A stretch of DNA of 64,000 nucleotides, taken from assembly GCF_965279055.1 (NCBI RefSeq), contig NZ_OZ257125.1:2976001-3040000 (forward strand), read 5' to 3'. The notes under the pieces were generated by a model. That model was given only the letters and a program-made list of their open reading frames with translations, had not been told where the DNA came from and searched no databases. This document shows positions 1-8,917 of the stretch, piece after piece. Within the stretch, counting starts at the first letter, position 1. Each line of letters starts with the position of its first letter. Both the position numbers and the translations under genes were made by a program. This DNA is from Hydrocarboniphaga sp965279055 (lineage in GTDB: Bacteria; Pseudomonadota; Gammaproteobacteria; Nevskiales; Nevskiaceae).

Positions 1-126
1 ATGCTGCGCAGCGTGCAGGACCTGTTCGGCCTGCCCTATCTGGGCTATGCCGGCAGCGCCAGCCAGGCCAGCTTCGGCGCCGACGTGTTCACGCAGCGCC
101 TGCCCGAGTTGCCGCCGCGCCCGTAG
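1..126 (+). CDS. C-terminal end of a phosphoesterase-family protein (partial)
   Basis: The first 41 codons of the window are open and end at a TAG. The peptide contains LRSVQDLFGLPYLGYA, which resembles the C-terminal motif of bacterial phosphoesterase-family (acid phosphatase/phospholipase C-like) proteins, so the gene very probably starts upstream of the window even though the first codon happens to be ATG. The stop codon is contributed by the palindromic repeat at 124-185. A phosphatase fits the cluster of exported phosphatases that follows. With only the tail visible, substrate and localisation cannot be judged. Confidence 0.55.
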   Translation: MLRSVQDLFGLPYLGYAGSASQASFGADVFTQRLPELPPRP

Positions 127-185
127 CCCGGGTGAAACCCGGGATTGCGCCGACGCCGAAAAAAACCCGGGTTTCACCCGGGCTA
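124..185. repeat. Palindromic intergenic repeat, CCCGGGTGAAACCCGGG family
   Basis: Two inverted arms (TAGCCCGGGTGAAACCCGGG and its complement) flank a short A-rich centre and would form a long hairpin. A second copy lies at 29173-29227 and a half copy at 36584-36607. The left arm carries the stop codon of the preceding gene and the GTG start of the next one. Confidence 0.85.
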
Positions 186-1724
186 CTGTTCGCGTCGATT
201 TTGGTCTTTACCTTTCACGTGCAAGCCGACGACTACGATCCGCTCGCCGCCGCGCGGCTGCGCGAAAAGATCGGCAACGTCGAGGCCGGCATTCCGCCGC
301 AGTGCTACGCCAGGACCGGCGCGGCGAACCCCTGCTACGTCTGCCACACCACGCCGCGCGGCAACAACCGCGCCGACGACGCCGAGCTGCAGGAGCGTTA
401 CGACTTCAGTCCGCTGCGGCGGCGCAATCCGTGGACCAATGCCTTCGTCGATCGGCGAGCCGCGATCGCCAAGGTCAGCGACGCCGAAATCCTCGCCTGG
501 GCGCGCGCCGACAACTACGCGCCGCTGCGCGCATCCACGGCCAGGCTCGCCGACTATCGGGGCTGGAAGCCGGACATCGATCTGCAGCAAGGCTTCGACG
601 GACAGGGCTTCGCCCGCGACGGCTCGCAATGGCGCGCGTTCCGCTACAAGCCTTTTCCCAGCGCATTCTGGCCGACCAATGGCTCCACCGATGAAGTGAT
701 GATCCGGCTGCCGGCGGCGCTGCGCACCGATGCCCGCGGCCGCGAATCGCGCGAGGTGTATCGCGCGAACCTGGCGATCGTCGAAGCGCTGATCGCGACG
801 CCGGCCGATATCGCCGATGCGGCGATCGATCGTGTCATCGAATCGATCGACGAGCGCGCCGCCGGCCTCGATCTCGACGGCGACGGCCAGCTCGGCGTCG
901 CCACCCATCTGCGCGGCCTGCCAGCGCGCTTTGCCGGCAGCGCCAGCGGCAAACCACGGCGCGGCGTCTATCCGCAGAACACCGAGTTCCTGCACACGGT
1001 CCGCTATCTGGACCCGGCGCAGCCGGACTACGCGGCGCAGCGGCTGAAAGAGCTGCGTTATTCGATCAAGGCCATCGAGATCGACGACGTCAGCATCGCC
1101 ACGCACTACCAGGACGGCGCGCGCGAAAAGCTCACCGGCGATCGCCCGCACTATTCCGGCAATGCGCTGACCGGCCAGAGCAACGACTACGGCTGGACCC
1201 TGTCCGGCTACATCGAGGACGCGCAGGGCCGCCTGCGACTGCAGACGCGCGAGGAGCAGCTGTACTGCATGGGTTGCCACAGCAACCTCGGCATCACGGT
1301 CGACCAGACCTTCTCGCTGGCGCGCAAGCTGCCGGGCGCGAACGGCTGGGGCTTGCAGACGCTGGCAGGACAGCGGGACGCGCCGCAGCATGGCAAGACG
1401 CGCGGCGAATACGCCGAATACTTCGAGCGCGCGGGCGGCGGCGACGACTATCGTGCGAACGGCGAAATGCTCAGGCGTCTCGAAACTTTCACGGCCACCA
1501 CGAGCCTGCGCGAGATGCTGTTGCCATCAGCGCAACGCGCGCTGGCGCTGAACAAGGCGTATCGCGAAGTCGTGTTGGAGCAGAGCTACAAGCTCGGCCG
1601 CGATGCGGTGCTGGTGCCGCTGGATCAGCTGGTGCATCGTCAACTGGACAAGGGCGATCCGGCGCCGAAAGCCGCGGACAAGCGCTACGACGATGCGCAG
1701 CTCTGGCTGGACTGGCCGCGATAG
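132..1724 (+). CDS. Exported diheme cytochrome c-like protein, function unknown
   Basis: The 530-residue product has a hydrophobic stretch at about residues 18-32 ending HVQA|DD, a plausible signal peptide, and two CxxCH heme-attachment motifs (CYVCH at about 68-72, CMGCH at about 379-383), so a periplasmic diheme protein is likely. A DLDGDGQLG segment near residue 247 looks like a calcium-binding loop. The only reasonable start upstream of the signal peptide is a GTG at 132 inside the palindromic repeat, so the first ~17 residues are repeat-derived or the true start is a non-canonical downstream codon. I do not recognise the family. It sits between a phosphoesterase end and a PhoX-like gene on the same strand, but nothing proves a common function. 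Confidence 0.75.
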   Translation: MKPGIAPTPKKTRVSPGLLFASILVFTFHVQADDYDPLAAARLREKIGNVEAGIPPQCYARTGAANPCYVCHTTPRGNNRADDAELQERYDFSPLRRRNPWTNAFVDRRAAIAKVSDAEILAWARADNYAPLRASTARLADYRGWKPDIDLQQGFDGQGFARDGSQWRAFRYKPFPSAFWPTNGSTDEVMIRLPAALRTDARGRESREVYRANLAIVEALIATPADIADAAIDRVIESIDERAAGLDLDGDGQLGVATHLRGLPARFAGSASGKPRRGVYPQNTEFLHTVRYLDPAQPDYAAQRLKELRYSIKAIEIDDVSIATHYQDGAREKLTGDRPHYSGNALTGQSNDYGWTLSGYIEDAQGRLRLQTREEQLYCMGCHSNLGITVDQTFSLARKLPGANGWGLQTLAGQRDAPQHGKTRGEYAEYFERAGGGDDYRANGEMLRRLETFTATTSLREMLLPSAQRALALNKAYREVVLEQSYKLGRDAVLVPLDQLVHRQLDKGDPAPKAADKRYDDAQLWLDWPR

Positions 1725-1730
1725 CGGCAC

Positions 1731-1801
1731 CTGTAGGAGCGGGCTCGCCCGCGACTGTGCCCTGGAAGCTCGGAGTCGCGGACAGGGTCCGCTCCTACAG
1801 G
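1731..1801. repeat. Palindromic repeat, GTAGGAGCGG family (copy 1)
   Basis: Inverted arms CTGTAGGAGCGGGCTCGCCC and its variant complement ending GTCCGCTCCTACAG. Further copies are at 5254-5323, 13852-13914, 18380-18442, 30949-31011 and 32387-32456. All are intergenic, close to stop codons. Confidence 0.85.
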
Positions 1802-1873
1802 CGACGATAACGAGTCATTTACCTGCAACGCAGCCCGCATAATCTGAGCGGCTGTCATTCCTCGGGGGGAACC

Positions 1874-3190
1874 ATGCCGGTCGCGACCAACTTCAACAAG
1901 CGTCAGCAGCGTCGCGGCCTGACGCGACGCGAAATCCTGCAGTCGAGCTTCGTCGGCATGGGTCTGCTCAGCATCGGCGGCGGCCTGACCGCCTGCGGCG
2001 GCAATGGCGCGACACGAGACGGCAGCGGCGGCACCGGCCGCCTGAGCTTCCCGCCGCTGTCGACAACACCCGACGCCAACGGCCTGCTGATTCCCCAGGG
2101 TTTCAGCAGCCGCGTGATCGCGCAGGCCAACCAGGTCGTCGGCAATACCGGCTTTCGCTGGCATACCGATCCCGATGGCGCGGCAGTGTTCGCTGCGCCC
2201 GACGGCGGTTGGGTTTACGCCAGCAATCGCGAGTTCCTGCCCGGCGGTGTCGATGCGATCCGCTTCGATGCCAATGGCGACATCGTCGACGCCTACAACA
2301 TCCTGCCGGGCCTGCTGACGCGGCTGAATTGCGGCGGCGGCGTCACGCCCTGGGGCACCTGGATGTCAGGCGAGGAATACGATCTGGGTGTGATCTGGGA
2401 ATGCGATCCTTTCGACACCACGGCGCGCAATGTCACGCGCTGGAGCGGACTCGGCACGTTCTACCACGAGGCCGTCGCGGTGGATGCGACGACGAATACT
2501 TTTTACCTGACCGAAGACCGCCCGGACGGCCGCTTCTACCGCTTCGTGCCGGACAGCGCCAACGTCGGCGCCCGCCCCAGCGAAACCGGCAAGCTACAGG
2601 CGCTGCGCGTGCTGAGCAGTGACGACATCAATGCCGAAGGCGCGCGCGGCCCCTGGCCTGTCGACTGGCTCGACATCCCGAACCCGAATCCGATCGGCCT
2701 GCTGCAAGGCGGCATCCTGATCGGCCAGACGCCGACACGGCATCAGGTGGCCGAGACCACCGCGTTCAATGGCGGCGAAGGCATCTGGTATCAAAAGAAC
2801 GTGGTGTACTTCACCACCAAGGGCGACAAGCGTGTCTACGCGCTGGACGTCACCGCGCAGACCTTGGAAGTGCTCTACGACGACGCGTCGTCGCAGCCCG
2901 ACCCGGTGCTCGATTCGGTCGACAACGTGGTGATGACGCCGGGCGGCGACATCGTCATCGTCGAGGACAAGACCGAGGCGAATCAGCAGGCGGTCGCGAT
3001 CAAGACCGACGGCAGCATCGCGGCGATGGTGCAGCTGGTCGATCACGAAGGCTCGGAGGTCACCGGTCCGGCATTCTCGCCCGACGGCCGCTTCTTCTAC
3101 TTCAGCTCGCAACGCGGCCCCGGCAACGGCAAGGGCACCGGCACGGCCGGCATCACCTATGCGGTGGAAGGACCGTGGTTCCAGGTTTAA
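1874..3190 (+). CDS. PhoX-like phosphatase (DUF839 family), Tat lipoprotein
   Basis: The 438-residue product begins with a twin-arginine signal (LTRREILQSS, about residues 15-24) followed by a lipobox LTAC and a Gly-rich linker, so it should be a Tat-exported lipoprotein. The body matches the PhoX/DUF839 beta-propeller type: WYASNRE-like, GGGVTPWGTWMSGEE (about 155-170), FYHEAVAVD and a late MTPGGDIVIVEDK segment. PhoX enzymes are calcium/iron-dependent alkaline phosphatases for phosphate monoesters; activity of this member is inferred. The ATG at 1874 follows a good CGGGGGGAA ribosome site. It is the first of four consecutive Tat-lipoprotein phosphatases. No clear double Pho box was seen upstream. 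Confidence 0.85.
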   Translation: MPVATNFNKRQQRRGLTRREILQSSFVGMGLLSIGGGLTACGGNGATRDGSGGTGRLSFPPLSTTPDANGLLIPQGFSSRVIAQANQVVGNTGFRWHTDPDGAAVFAAPDGGWVYASNREFLPGGVDAIRFDANGDIVDAYNILPGLLTRLNCGGGVTPWGTWMSGEEYDLGVIWECDPFDTTARNVTRWSGLGTFYHEAVAVDATTNTFYLTEDRPDGRFYRFVPDSANVGARPSETGKLQALRVLSSDDINAEGARGPWPVDWLDIPNPNPIGLLQGGILIGQTPTRHQVAETTAFNGGEGIWYQKNVVYFTTKGDKRVYALDVTAQTLEVLYDDASSQPDPVLDSVDNVVMTPGGDIVIVEDKTEANQQAVAIKTDGSIAAMVQLVDHEGSEVTGPAFSPDGRFFYFSSQRGPGNGKGTGTAGITYAVEGPWFQV

Positions 3191-3192
3191 AC

Positions 3193-3263
3193 GGTCATTC
3201 CCGCGCAGGCGGGAATCTGGTCTTTAAACACCGCAGTGGATCCCCGCTTTCGCGGGGATGACC
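3193..3263. repeat. Palindromic repeat, GTCATTCCCGC family
   Basis: GGTCATTCCCGCGCAGGCGG at the left and CCCCGCTTTCGCGGGGATGA at the right form two nested hairpins and an overall inverted repeat between two phosphatase genes. This type of element is widespread in Proteobacteria. Confidence 0.7.
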
Positions 3264-3279
3264 AATCAAAAGGGACGCC

Positions 3280-5247
3280 ATGTCGCCACCGATCGATAGA
3301 CGCGATTTTCTGCGCAGCGCTGCCGCTTTGAGCATTGCGCCGCTCACCGCGACGCTCAGCGCCTGCGGCGGCGGCAACAGCGGTGACGGCGAAAACGGCG
3401 AGCCTGCGCCGACCGGCAATCTGACCGAACCCGCCGGCTACGATTTCCCGCTGGTACTGCCGATGCCGTTCGCGCACGGCGTCGCCAGCGGCGATCCGCT
3501 GAAGGATCGCGTGATCATCTGGACGCGCATCACCGAGAGCACGCCGTCGGCGGCCAGCATTCCGGTGCGCTGGAGCGTGTCGACGACGCCGGGCTTCACC
3601 GGCGTCATCAGGTCCGGCACGCAGAGCACCAACGCCGATCGCGACTGGACCGTCAAGGTCGATGTCACCGGCCTCAAGGCCGCGACGACTTACTACTATC
3701 GGTTCGAGGCTTTCGGCCGCACCTCGATCGTCGGCCGCACGCGCACCGCACCGGACAGCGCGGTATCGTCGCTGCGGCTCGCGGTGCTGTCCTGCTCCAG
3801 TTACTGGTCGAGCTACTGGAGCGGGCTGTCGCATATCGCCGATCGCAACGATCTGGATCTGGTGATCCACTGCGGCGACTACATCTACGACTTCGTCGAC
3901 GAAGACGAAGGCGTGCGTGCACGCAAGGACGAGAAGGACACCGCCAAAGTCGATTATCGCGACTGGCTGAATCTGGCCGAGCTACGCCGCCGCTACGCGC
4001 TGTGGCGTACCGACCCGAACAATCTGCGCGCGCACCAGCAGCATCCCTGGTTCATCGTCTGGGACAACCACGACCTCGACGAAAACTACGGCAACGAGCT
4101 GGCGACGCCGTTCGACGATCAAACGAGCACGACCACGCTGGCCGACACCACGCGCGTGTTCTGGGAGTGGACGCCGTCGCGGCCGGTGAAGGCCGACGGT
4201 TCCGGTGATTTCATTCTGGTGGACGACGGTTCTTATCCGGAGCCGGCCGACACCTTTCTGGTGTGGCGACGGCTGCGCTATGGCCCACTGCTGGACCTGT
4301 TCGGTGTCGACACGCAGATCGGCCTGCCCAGCCACGGCCTGAGTCTGGACAGCAGCCATCTCGCGTCGGGCAACAGTCTGATGGGCCGCCAGCAGTTCGA
4401 ATGGCTGACCGGCGCGATGCGCGAATCGGCACAGTCCGGCGTGACCTGGCGGCTGGTCAACAACCAGACCTGGATAGCGCCGGCCGACATCCCCGACATC
4501 GTCGACGGCATCGCCACGCCGAAGCTCGGCATCAGCCGCTGGAGCGACTACGCCGATGAGCGCGCCGCGCTGTTCTCGAATTTTCGCGGCGACAACGACG
4601 CCGGCGAGCGCGTGCGCAACACCATCTTCGTGTCCGGTGACGCTCACGGCAATCTCGGCTCCGACCTGATCGAAAGCACGGCGCTGCTCGGCGCCTACGT
4701 GCCCGGCGTGCCGCTGCCGAATCCGCGCAGCGGCTCGACGATCGCCAATACGCTGGCCGGTTACGGCCGCTTGAACACCGGCAATCTGGGGCCTGTGAAT
4801 TTGCGCGCGATGTCGGTCGGCGTCGAGTTCGCACCGAGTTCGATGGGCCGCGGCGGCGCGGACGAGCTGGTCGCCAACGCGCTGCAACTGCCGGCCGGCT
4901 CGCTGCCGACGATACTCGGCGCCCGCGCCATCGAACTGGCGCTGATCGCCGGCAACAAGAACATCCAGTTCGTCGAGTGGGTCGACCACGGCTACGGCAT
5001 CGTCGATCTGAACGAGCGTCGCGCGATTTTCGAATACTGGTGGCAGGACAAGCTCACACCGGATTCGCCCGACGTGCTGGGGCGGCAGATGGTCAGCTGG
5101 GCGTCGGAAGACACCAGCCGGCTGATCGGCCGGTTCCAGGATCAGATCGATGATGTCAGCGCACATCAGCTGGCATTCGGCGCGACGCACGGCACCCGCG
5201 TATCGGAGCCGGCGCCGCTGGATTTGGCACTGCTGTTGCCGCGCTAG
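3280..5247 (+). CDS. PhoD-like phosphatase, Tat lipoprotein (paralogue 1)
   Basis: The 655-residue product has a Tat signal (DRRDFLRS), a lipobox LSAC and a GGGNSG linker. An N-terminal Fn3-like PhoD domain (FAHGVASGDPLKDRVIIWTR, about 60-80) precedes a metallophosphatase core with CGDYIYDF, VWDNHDLDENYG and VSGDAHGNLGSD, positions that bind Ca/Fe in known PhoD enzymes. PhoD hydrolyses phosphodiesters and monoesters outside the cytoplasm. The core carries WDNHD where the two other paralogues here have WDDHE. It is about 100 residues longer than those paralogues, with an extra region between about 360 and 560. The start follows AAAAGGGACGCC. Confidence 0.9.
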   Translation: MSPPIDRRDFLRSAAALSIAPLTATLSACGGGNSGDGENGEPAPTGNLTEPAGYDFPLVLPMPFAHGVASGDPLKDRVIIWTRITESTPSAASIPVRWSVSTTPGFTGVIRSGTQSTNADRDWTVKVDVTGLKAATTYYYRFEAFGRTSIVGRTRTAPDSAVSSLRLAVLSCSSYWSSYWSGLSHIADRNDLDLVIHCGDYIYDFVDEDEGVRARKDEKDTAKVDYRDWLNLAELRRRYALWRTDPNNLRAHQQHPWFIVWDNHDLDENYGNELATPFDDQTSTTTLADTTRVFWEWTPSRPVKADGSGDFILVDDGSYPEPADTFLVWRRLRYGPLLDLFGVDTQIGLPSHGLSLDSSHLASGNSLMGRQQFEWLTGAMRESAQSGVTWRLVNNQTWIAPADIPDIVDGIATPKLGISRWSDYADERAALFSNFRGDNDAGERVRNTIFVSGDAHGNLGSDLIESTALLGAYVPGVPLPNPRSGSTIANTLAGYGRLNTGNLGPVNLRAMSVGVEFAPSSMGRGGADELVANALQLPAGSLPTILGARAIELALIAGNKNIQFVEWVDHGYGIVDLNERRAIFEYWWQDKLTPDSPDVLGRQMVSWASEDTSRLIGRFQDQIDDVSAHQLAFGATHGTRVSEPAPLDLALLLPR

Positions 5248-5253
5248 CGTTAT

Positions 5254-5323
5254 CTGTAGGAGCGGACCCTGTCCGCGACTGAGGCTTCAAGGGCACAGTC
5301 GCGGACAGGGTCCGCTCCTACAA
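5254..5323. repeat. Palindromic repeat, GTAGGAGCGG family (copy 2)
   Basis: CTGTAGGAGCGGACCCTGTC and its complement lie between two convergent phosphatase genes, where the hairpin could also act as a bidirectional terminator. Confidence 0.85.
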
Positions 5324-5332
5324 GGGCAGCGA

Positions 5333-6997
5333 TCACGGCGCCGGCAGCGGCGCCGTCGCGATCGGCGAAGAAGCCTCACTCGCCGCCACCAGCTGCGTCG
5401 TCCCGCTCGCGACGGTAAAGCTCGCATTCAGAGCCTGCTCGTCGTTGCGCACGGTCACCATCGGCACCATCCAGAACTCCGCCTGCAGGCGCTCGGGCGT
5501 GACGTCGACCAGCACGTAGCCGTTGAGCGTGTTCTGGTAATACTTCAGATGTGGATTGGTCAGGCGCAGCAGCTGCTCCGCCTGTGTCTGGGTACGCGTG
5601 ACGACCGCGGTGGCGCCGTTGCCGGTGGGCTGGTCGCCGCGCGAGGTGATCGAGGTGGCGACGAATTCGACGGCGCTGGCACCGTCGCCGGTGAAGGCGT
5701 TGTAGCCGACGCCGTTGGGATCGGTCGTGACCTCGAACGCATAGGCCTCGTGCGCGTCGCCGGTCATCACCACGACGTTGTCGCGGCCGGCGATCATCTC
5801 CATCAGGCGCAGCCGCGCCGGATCGTAGCCGTCCCATTTGTCGTTCGACAGATACAGCCCGCCACCGCCGAGCGCACGCGGCGCGCCCAGCAGCTTCAGC
5901 GGCGACAGGTAGATCTGGTTGCCGATCAGCTGCCACTGCGCCGTGTTGTTCGTCAGTCGATCGGCGACCCAGGCTTCCTGCGTCACGCCGAGGATTTGCC
6001 GCGTTTCATCGGCAAAAGCACCGGTTTGGGTGAACACCGGCACGGTGTCGCCAAACAGCGTGTTCGGCGCGACCGGCTGATCGCGGCCGTAGTGGCGCGC
6101 GTCGATCATCGTCAGGTCGGCCAGATCGCCGAAGCTGAAACCGCGCCAGACCCGCGACGCATCATTCGCATCCGGCGCCCGTATCGGCAGCCATTCGAAC
6201 GCGGCCTGCATCGCGACGCGGCGGCGCGTGGGGTAGTCACCGTCGGTCGCAGGGTCATGCCCTTCGGCGCCGTCGCGCCAGGCGTTGTTGCAGACTTCGT
6301 GGTCGTCCCAGACCCAGATCATCGGATGTTGACGATGCAGTTCCAGCAGATCGGGGTCGCGACGATATTGCGCATAGCGCTGGCGATAGTCGGCCAGCGT
6401 GATGATCTCGTAAGCCGGCTCGTGCGGCCGCACCTGATCCTGCGCGCCGTTCTCGTAGATGTAGTCGCCGAGATGCACGACCGCATGCAGGTCATTGCGC
6501 TCGGCAACGCGGCGATAAGCGTGGAAATAACCGGCGACATAGTTCGCGCAGGTGACGAACACCAGCCGCAGCCGGTCGAGCTTTCCGGCCGGCGCGGTGC
6601 GCGTCCGGCCAACCGGCGACCGCTGCGTCGCCGACTCGAACTGGTAGTAGTAGGCGCGGTCCGGCTGCAGGTCGCGCAGGTCGAGCTTGATGGTCCAGTC
6701 GCGGTCGGCGCTGCTGCCGACGATGCCGTCGCTGATGCGGTTCTTCATCGCCGGATCGCTGGCGATGACATAGCGGATGCGCGTCGTCGTCTCGCCCGGC
6801 GAGGCCGGCAGCGCGCGCGTCCACAGCATCACCGCGTCCGGCAGCGGATCGCCGCTGGCAACGCCATGGCTGAAGCTCGCGTCGCTCAGCCCAGGATCGG
6901 AACCATCACCATCGCCACCGCTGCCACAACCGGACAGCAGGCTGACCAGGCTGGCGCCGGAAGCGATGACGAAGGCACGGCGGGTGATCGGTGGCAT
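5333..6997 (-). CDS. PhoD-like phosphatase, Tat lipoprotein (paralogue 2)
   Basis: Starting from the ATG at 6997 the product is 554 residues; the frame is open for 34 codons further upstream but only this start places the Tat signal (ITRRAFVIASG) and lipobox (LLSGC) at the N-terminus. Core motifs are HLGDYIYENG, VWDDHEVCNNAW and VMTGDAHEAYAF, as expected of PhoD metallophosphatases. It is transcribed divergently from paralogue 3 across a 222-bp gap and has almost the same length as that protein, suggesting an inverted duplication. Periplasmic or membrane-anchored phosphate scavenging is the likely role. Confidence 0.9.
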   Translation of the reverse strand: MPPITRRAFVIASGASLVSLLSGCGSGGDGDGSDPGLSDASFSHGVASGDPLPDAVMLWTRALPASPGETTTRIRYVIASDPAMKNRISDGIVGSSADRDWTIKLDLRDLQPDRAYYYQFESATQRSPVGRTRTAPAGKLDRLRLVFVTCANYVAGYFHAYRRVAERNDLHAVVHLGDYIYENGAQDQVRPHEPAYEIITLADYRQRYAQYRRDPDLLELHRQHPMIWVWDDHEVCNNAWRDGAEGHDPATDGDYPTRRRVAMQAAFEWLPIRAPDANDASRVWRGFSFGDLADLTMIDARHYGRDQPVAPNTLFGDTVPVFTQTGAFADETRQILGVTQEAWVADRLTNNTAQWQLIGNQIYLSPLKLLGAPRALGGGGLYLSNDKWDGYDPARLRLMEMIAGRDNVVVMTGDAHEAYAFEVTTDPNGVGYNAFTGDGASAVEFVATSITSRGDQPTGNGATAVVTRTQTQAEQLLRLTNPHLKYYQNTLNGYVLVDVTPERLQAEFWMVPMVTVRNDEQALNASFTVASGTTQLVAASEASSPIATAPLPAP

Positions 6998-7219
6998 TGC
7001 ATGCGCCCTGCAGAAAACCACCAGCTTCGCCGTGCCAGATAACAGGTTCGTGAAGGCGAGCCGCAAAAAGCGCCGAAACCGCTGGGAAATACGACCCAAG
7101 CCTGGCCCATGTCACATGCCTGCCACGCGAGCGACACAAACTGCGCGCATTCGCAGCCCGCCCACAGGCTATTGTGGTGCCACAGGGCAGCGTCACTTAT
7201 TTCTTTTGGGGATTGATCG

Positions 7220-8887
7220 ATGGGCTCACCGACTCGGGGCCGCCGCAAGGCGCGCCGTCGCGGCATTTCGCGTCGCGATTTTCTGCGTGGCGCCGGTGGT
7301 TCCGCACTGGCGCTGTCGGCCGCGGCGCTGGCCGCCTGCGGCGCGGGCGGTGGCGGCGGGGACGACGGCAGCGGCGTCAATCCTTTCCAGCACGGCATCG
7401 CCAGCGGCGATCCGCTGCCCGACGCGATCATCTTCTGGACGCGCGCGACACCGACGGCCGGCGAGAGCATTCCGGTGAACCTGCAGGTCTATGCCGATCC
7501 GCAACTGAAGCAGAAGATCGGCAGCAGCAAGCAGACCGCCAGCGCCGAGCGCGACTGGACGATCAAGATCGACTTCAACGGCCTGTCGCCGTCGACGACC
7601 TACTACTACCAGTTCGAAGCGCGCGGCTTCAAAAGCGCGGTCGGACGCACGCGCACGGCGCCGGAGGCGAATGCCGTCGTCGATCGCCTGCGCATCGCCG
7701 TGGTCAGCTGCGCCAGCCTCGCGCACGGCCTGTTCAACGTCTACGGCGCGCTGGCCAAGCGCGCCGATCTCGACGTGGTCCTGCATCTGGGCGACTACAT
7801 TTACGAATACGGCAGTGGTGAATACGGCACGGCGCGCGAGTACCAGCCGGCCAACGAGATCGCGTCGCTGTCCGACTACCGTACGCGTCACGCCCAGTAC
7901 AAACAGGACGCCAACCTGCAGGAGCTGCACCGGCAGAATCCGTTCATCACCGTTTGGGACGATCACGAAACCGCCAACGACAGCTATCGCGACGGCGCCG
8001 AAAATCATCAAGGCGACGAAGATGAGCCCGACTGGTTCCTGCGCAAGGCCAACGGCCAGAAGGCCTACGACGAGTGGATGCCGATCCGCCTGCCGACGCC
8101 GGGCGACACCAACCGGATTTTCCGCGAGCTGGCCTACGGGCGGCTGGTCGACCTGGTGATGCTGGACACGCGGCTGTATGCGCGCAGCCTGCAGTGCGAG
8201 CTGCAGGCGCAGCTCACCTGCCCTGACGACACGACGCGCTCACTGGCGGGCGCCGAGCAGCTGGACTGGCTGGAATCCAGGCTGAAAACCTCGACCGCGA
8301 AGTGGAAGCTGATCGGCCAGCAGGTGATGTTTGGCCAGCTCAAGATCGCCGGCACGCCGGAGCTGATCGCGGCCGGCGGCGTGTACCTGAACATGGACCA
8401 GTGGGACGGCTACCGCGCCGATCGCAACCGCGTGTTCGACCTGATCGAGAACAACGGCATCAGCAACGCGGTGGTGCTGACCGGCGACATCCATTCGAGC
8501 TGGGCGATGGACCTGAGCCGCGACCCGAACAATCTGCTGGTTTACCGGCCCGGCCTCGGCCCCATCGAAACCGCCGGCAGCCTCGCGGTGGAATTCGTCG
8601 CGCCGTCGGTGACCTCACCGGGCCTGGACCAGCTCGCGCCGATCCAGGATGTGATCCGGCTGCTGAATCCGCATATGAAGTACGTCGATCTGTCCAAACA
8701 CGGCTACGTGCTGCTCGACATCACCGACGAGCGCTGCCAGGGCGAATGGTGGTACGTCGACACGATCGCCACCGACAGCCTGACGGAAGCTTTCGGCACG
8801 GCCTGGCAGGCGGCCGACGGCAAGAACTATCTCGCCGCCGGCGCCCAGAGCACGCCGCGCGCGGATGCGCCGGCATTCGCTGGCTAG
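7220..8887 (+). CDS. PhoD-like phosphatase, Tat lipoprotein (paralogue 3)
   Basis: The 555-residue product has a strong Tat signal (GISRRDFLRGAG), a lipobox ALAAC and a run of glycines after the cysteine. The PhoD N-terminal domain (QHGIASGDPLPDAIIFWTR) is followed by HLGDYIYEYG, VWDDHETANDSY and LTGDIHSSWAMD. Its closest relative in the window appears to be the divergent paralogue at 5333-6997, with which it shares most motifs and overall length. The ATG follows a GGGGATT ribosome site. Export as a folded metalloenzyme by Tat agrees with known PhoD biology. Confidence 0.9.
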   Translation: MGSPTRGRRKARRRGISRRDFLRGAGGSALALSAAALAACGAGGGGGDDGSGVNPFQHGIASGDPLPDAIIFWTRATPTAGESIPVNLQVYADPQLKQKIGSSKQTASAERDWTIKIDFNGLSPSTTYYYQFEARGFKSAVGRTRTAPEANAVVDRLRIAVVSCASLAHGLFNVYGALAKRADLDVVLHLGDYIYEYGSGEYGTAREYQPANEIASLSDYRTRHAQYKQDANLQELHRQNPFITVWDDHETANDSYRDGAENHQGDEDEPDWFLRKANGQKAYDEWMPIRLPTPGDTNRIFRELAYGRLVDLVMLDTRLYARSLQCELQAQLTCPDDTTRSLAGAEQLDWLESRLKTSTAKWKLIGQQVMFGQLKIAGTPELIAAGGVYLNMDQWDGYRADRNRVFDLIENNGISNAVVLTGDIHSSWAMDLSRDPNNLLVYRPGLGPIETAGSLAVEFVAPSVTSPGLDQLAPIQDVIRLLNPHMKYVDLSKHGYVLLDITDERCQGEWWYVDTIATDSLTEAFGTAWQAADGKNYLAAGAQSTPRADAPAFAG

Positions 8888-8917
8888 CGTCCCTGGGTCG
8901 TCAATCCGCCTGCTGAG

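Noticed and set aside
183..1391. Long minus-strand open frame opposite the diheme-protein gene
   Set aside because: Arg/Ala-rich translation typical of antisense reading of a G+C-rich gene; no motif, no ribosome site.
1850..1873. Possible Pho box (CTGTCATTCC) upstream of the PhoX-like gene
   Set aside because: Only a half-site; the second direct repeat at 11-base spacing is missing.
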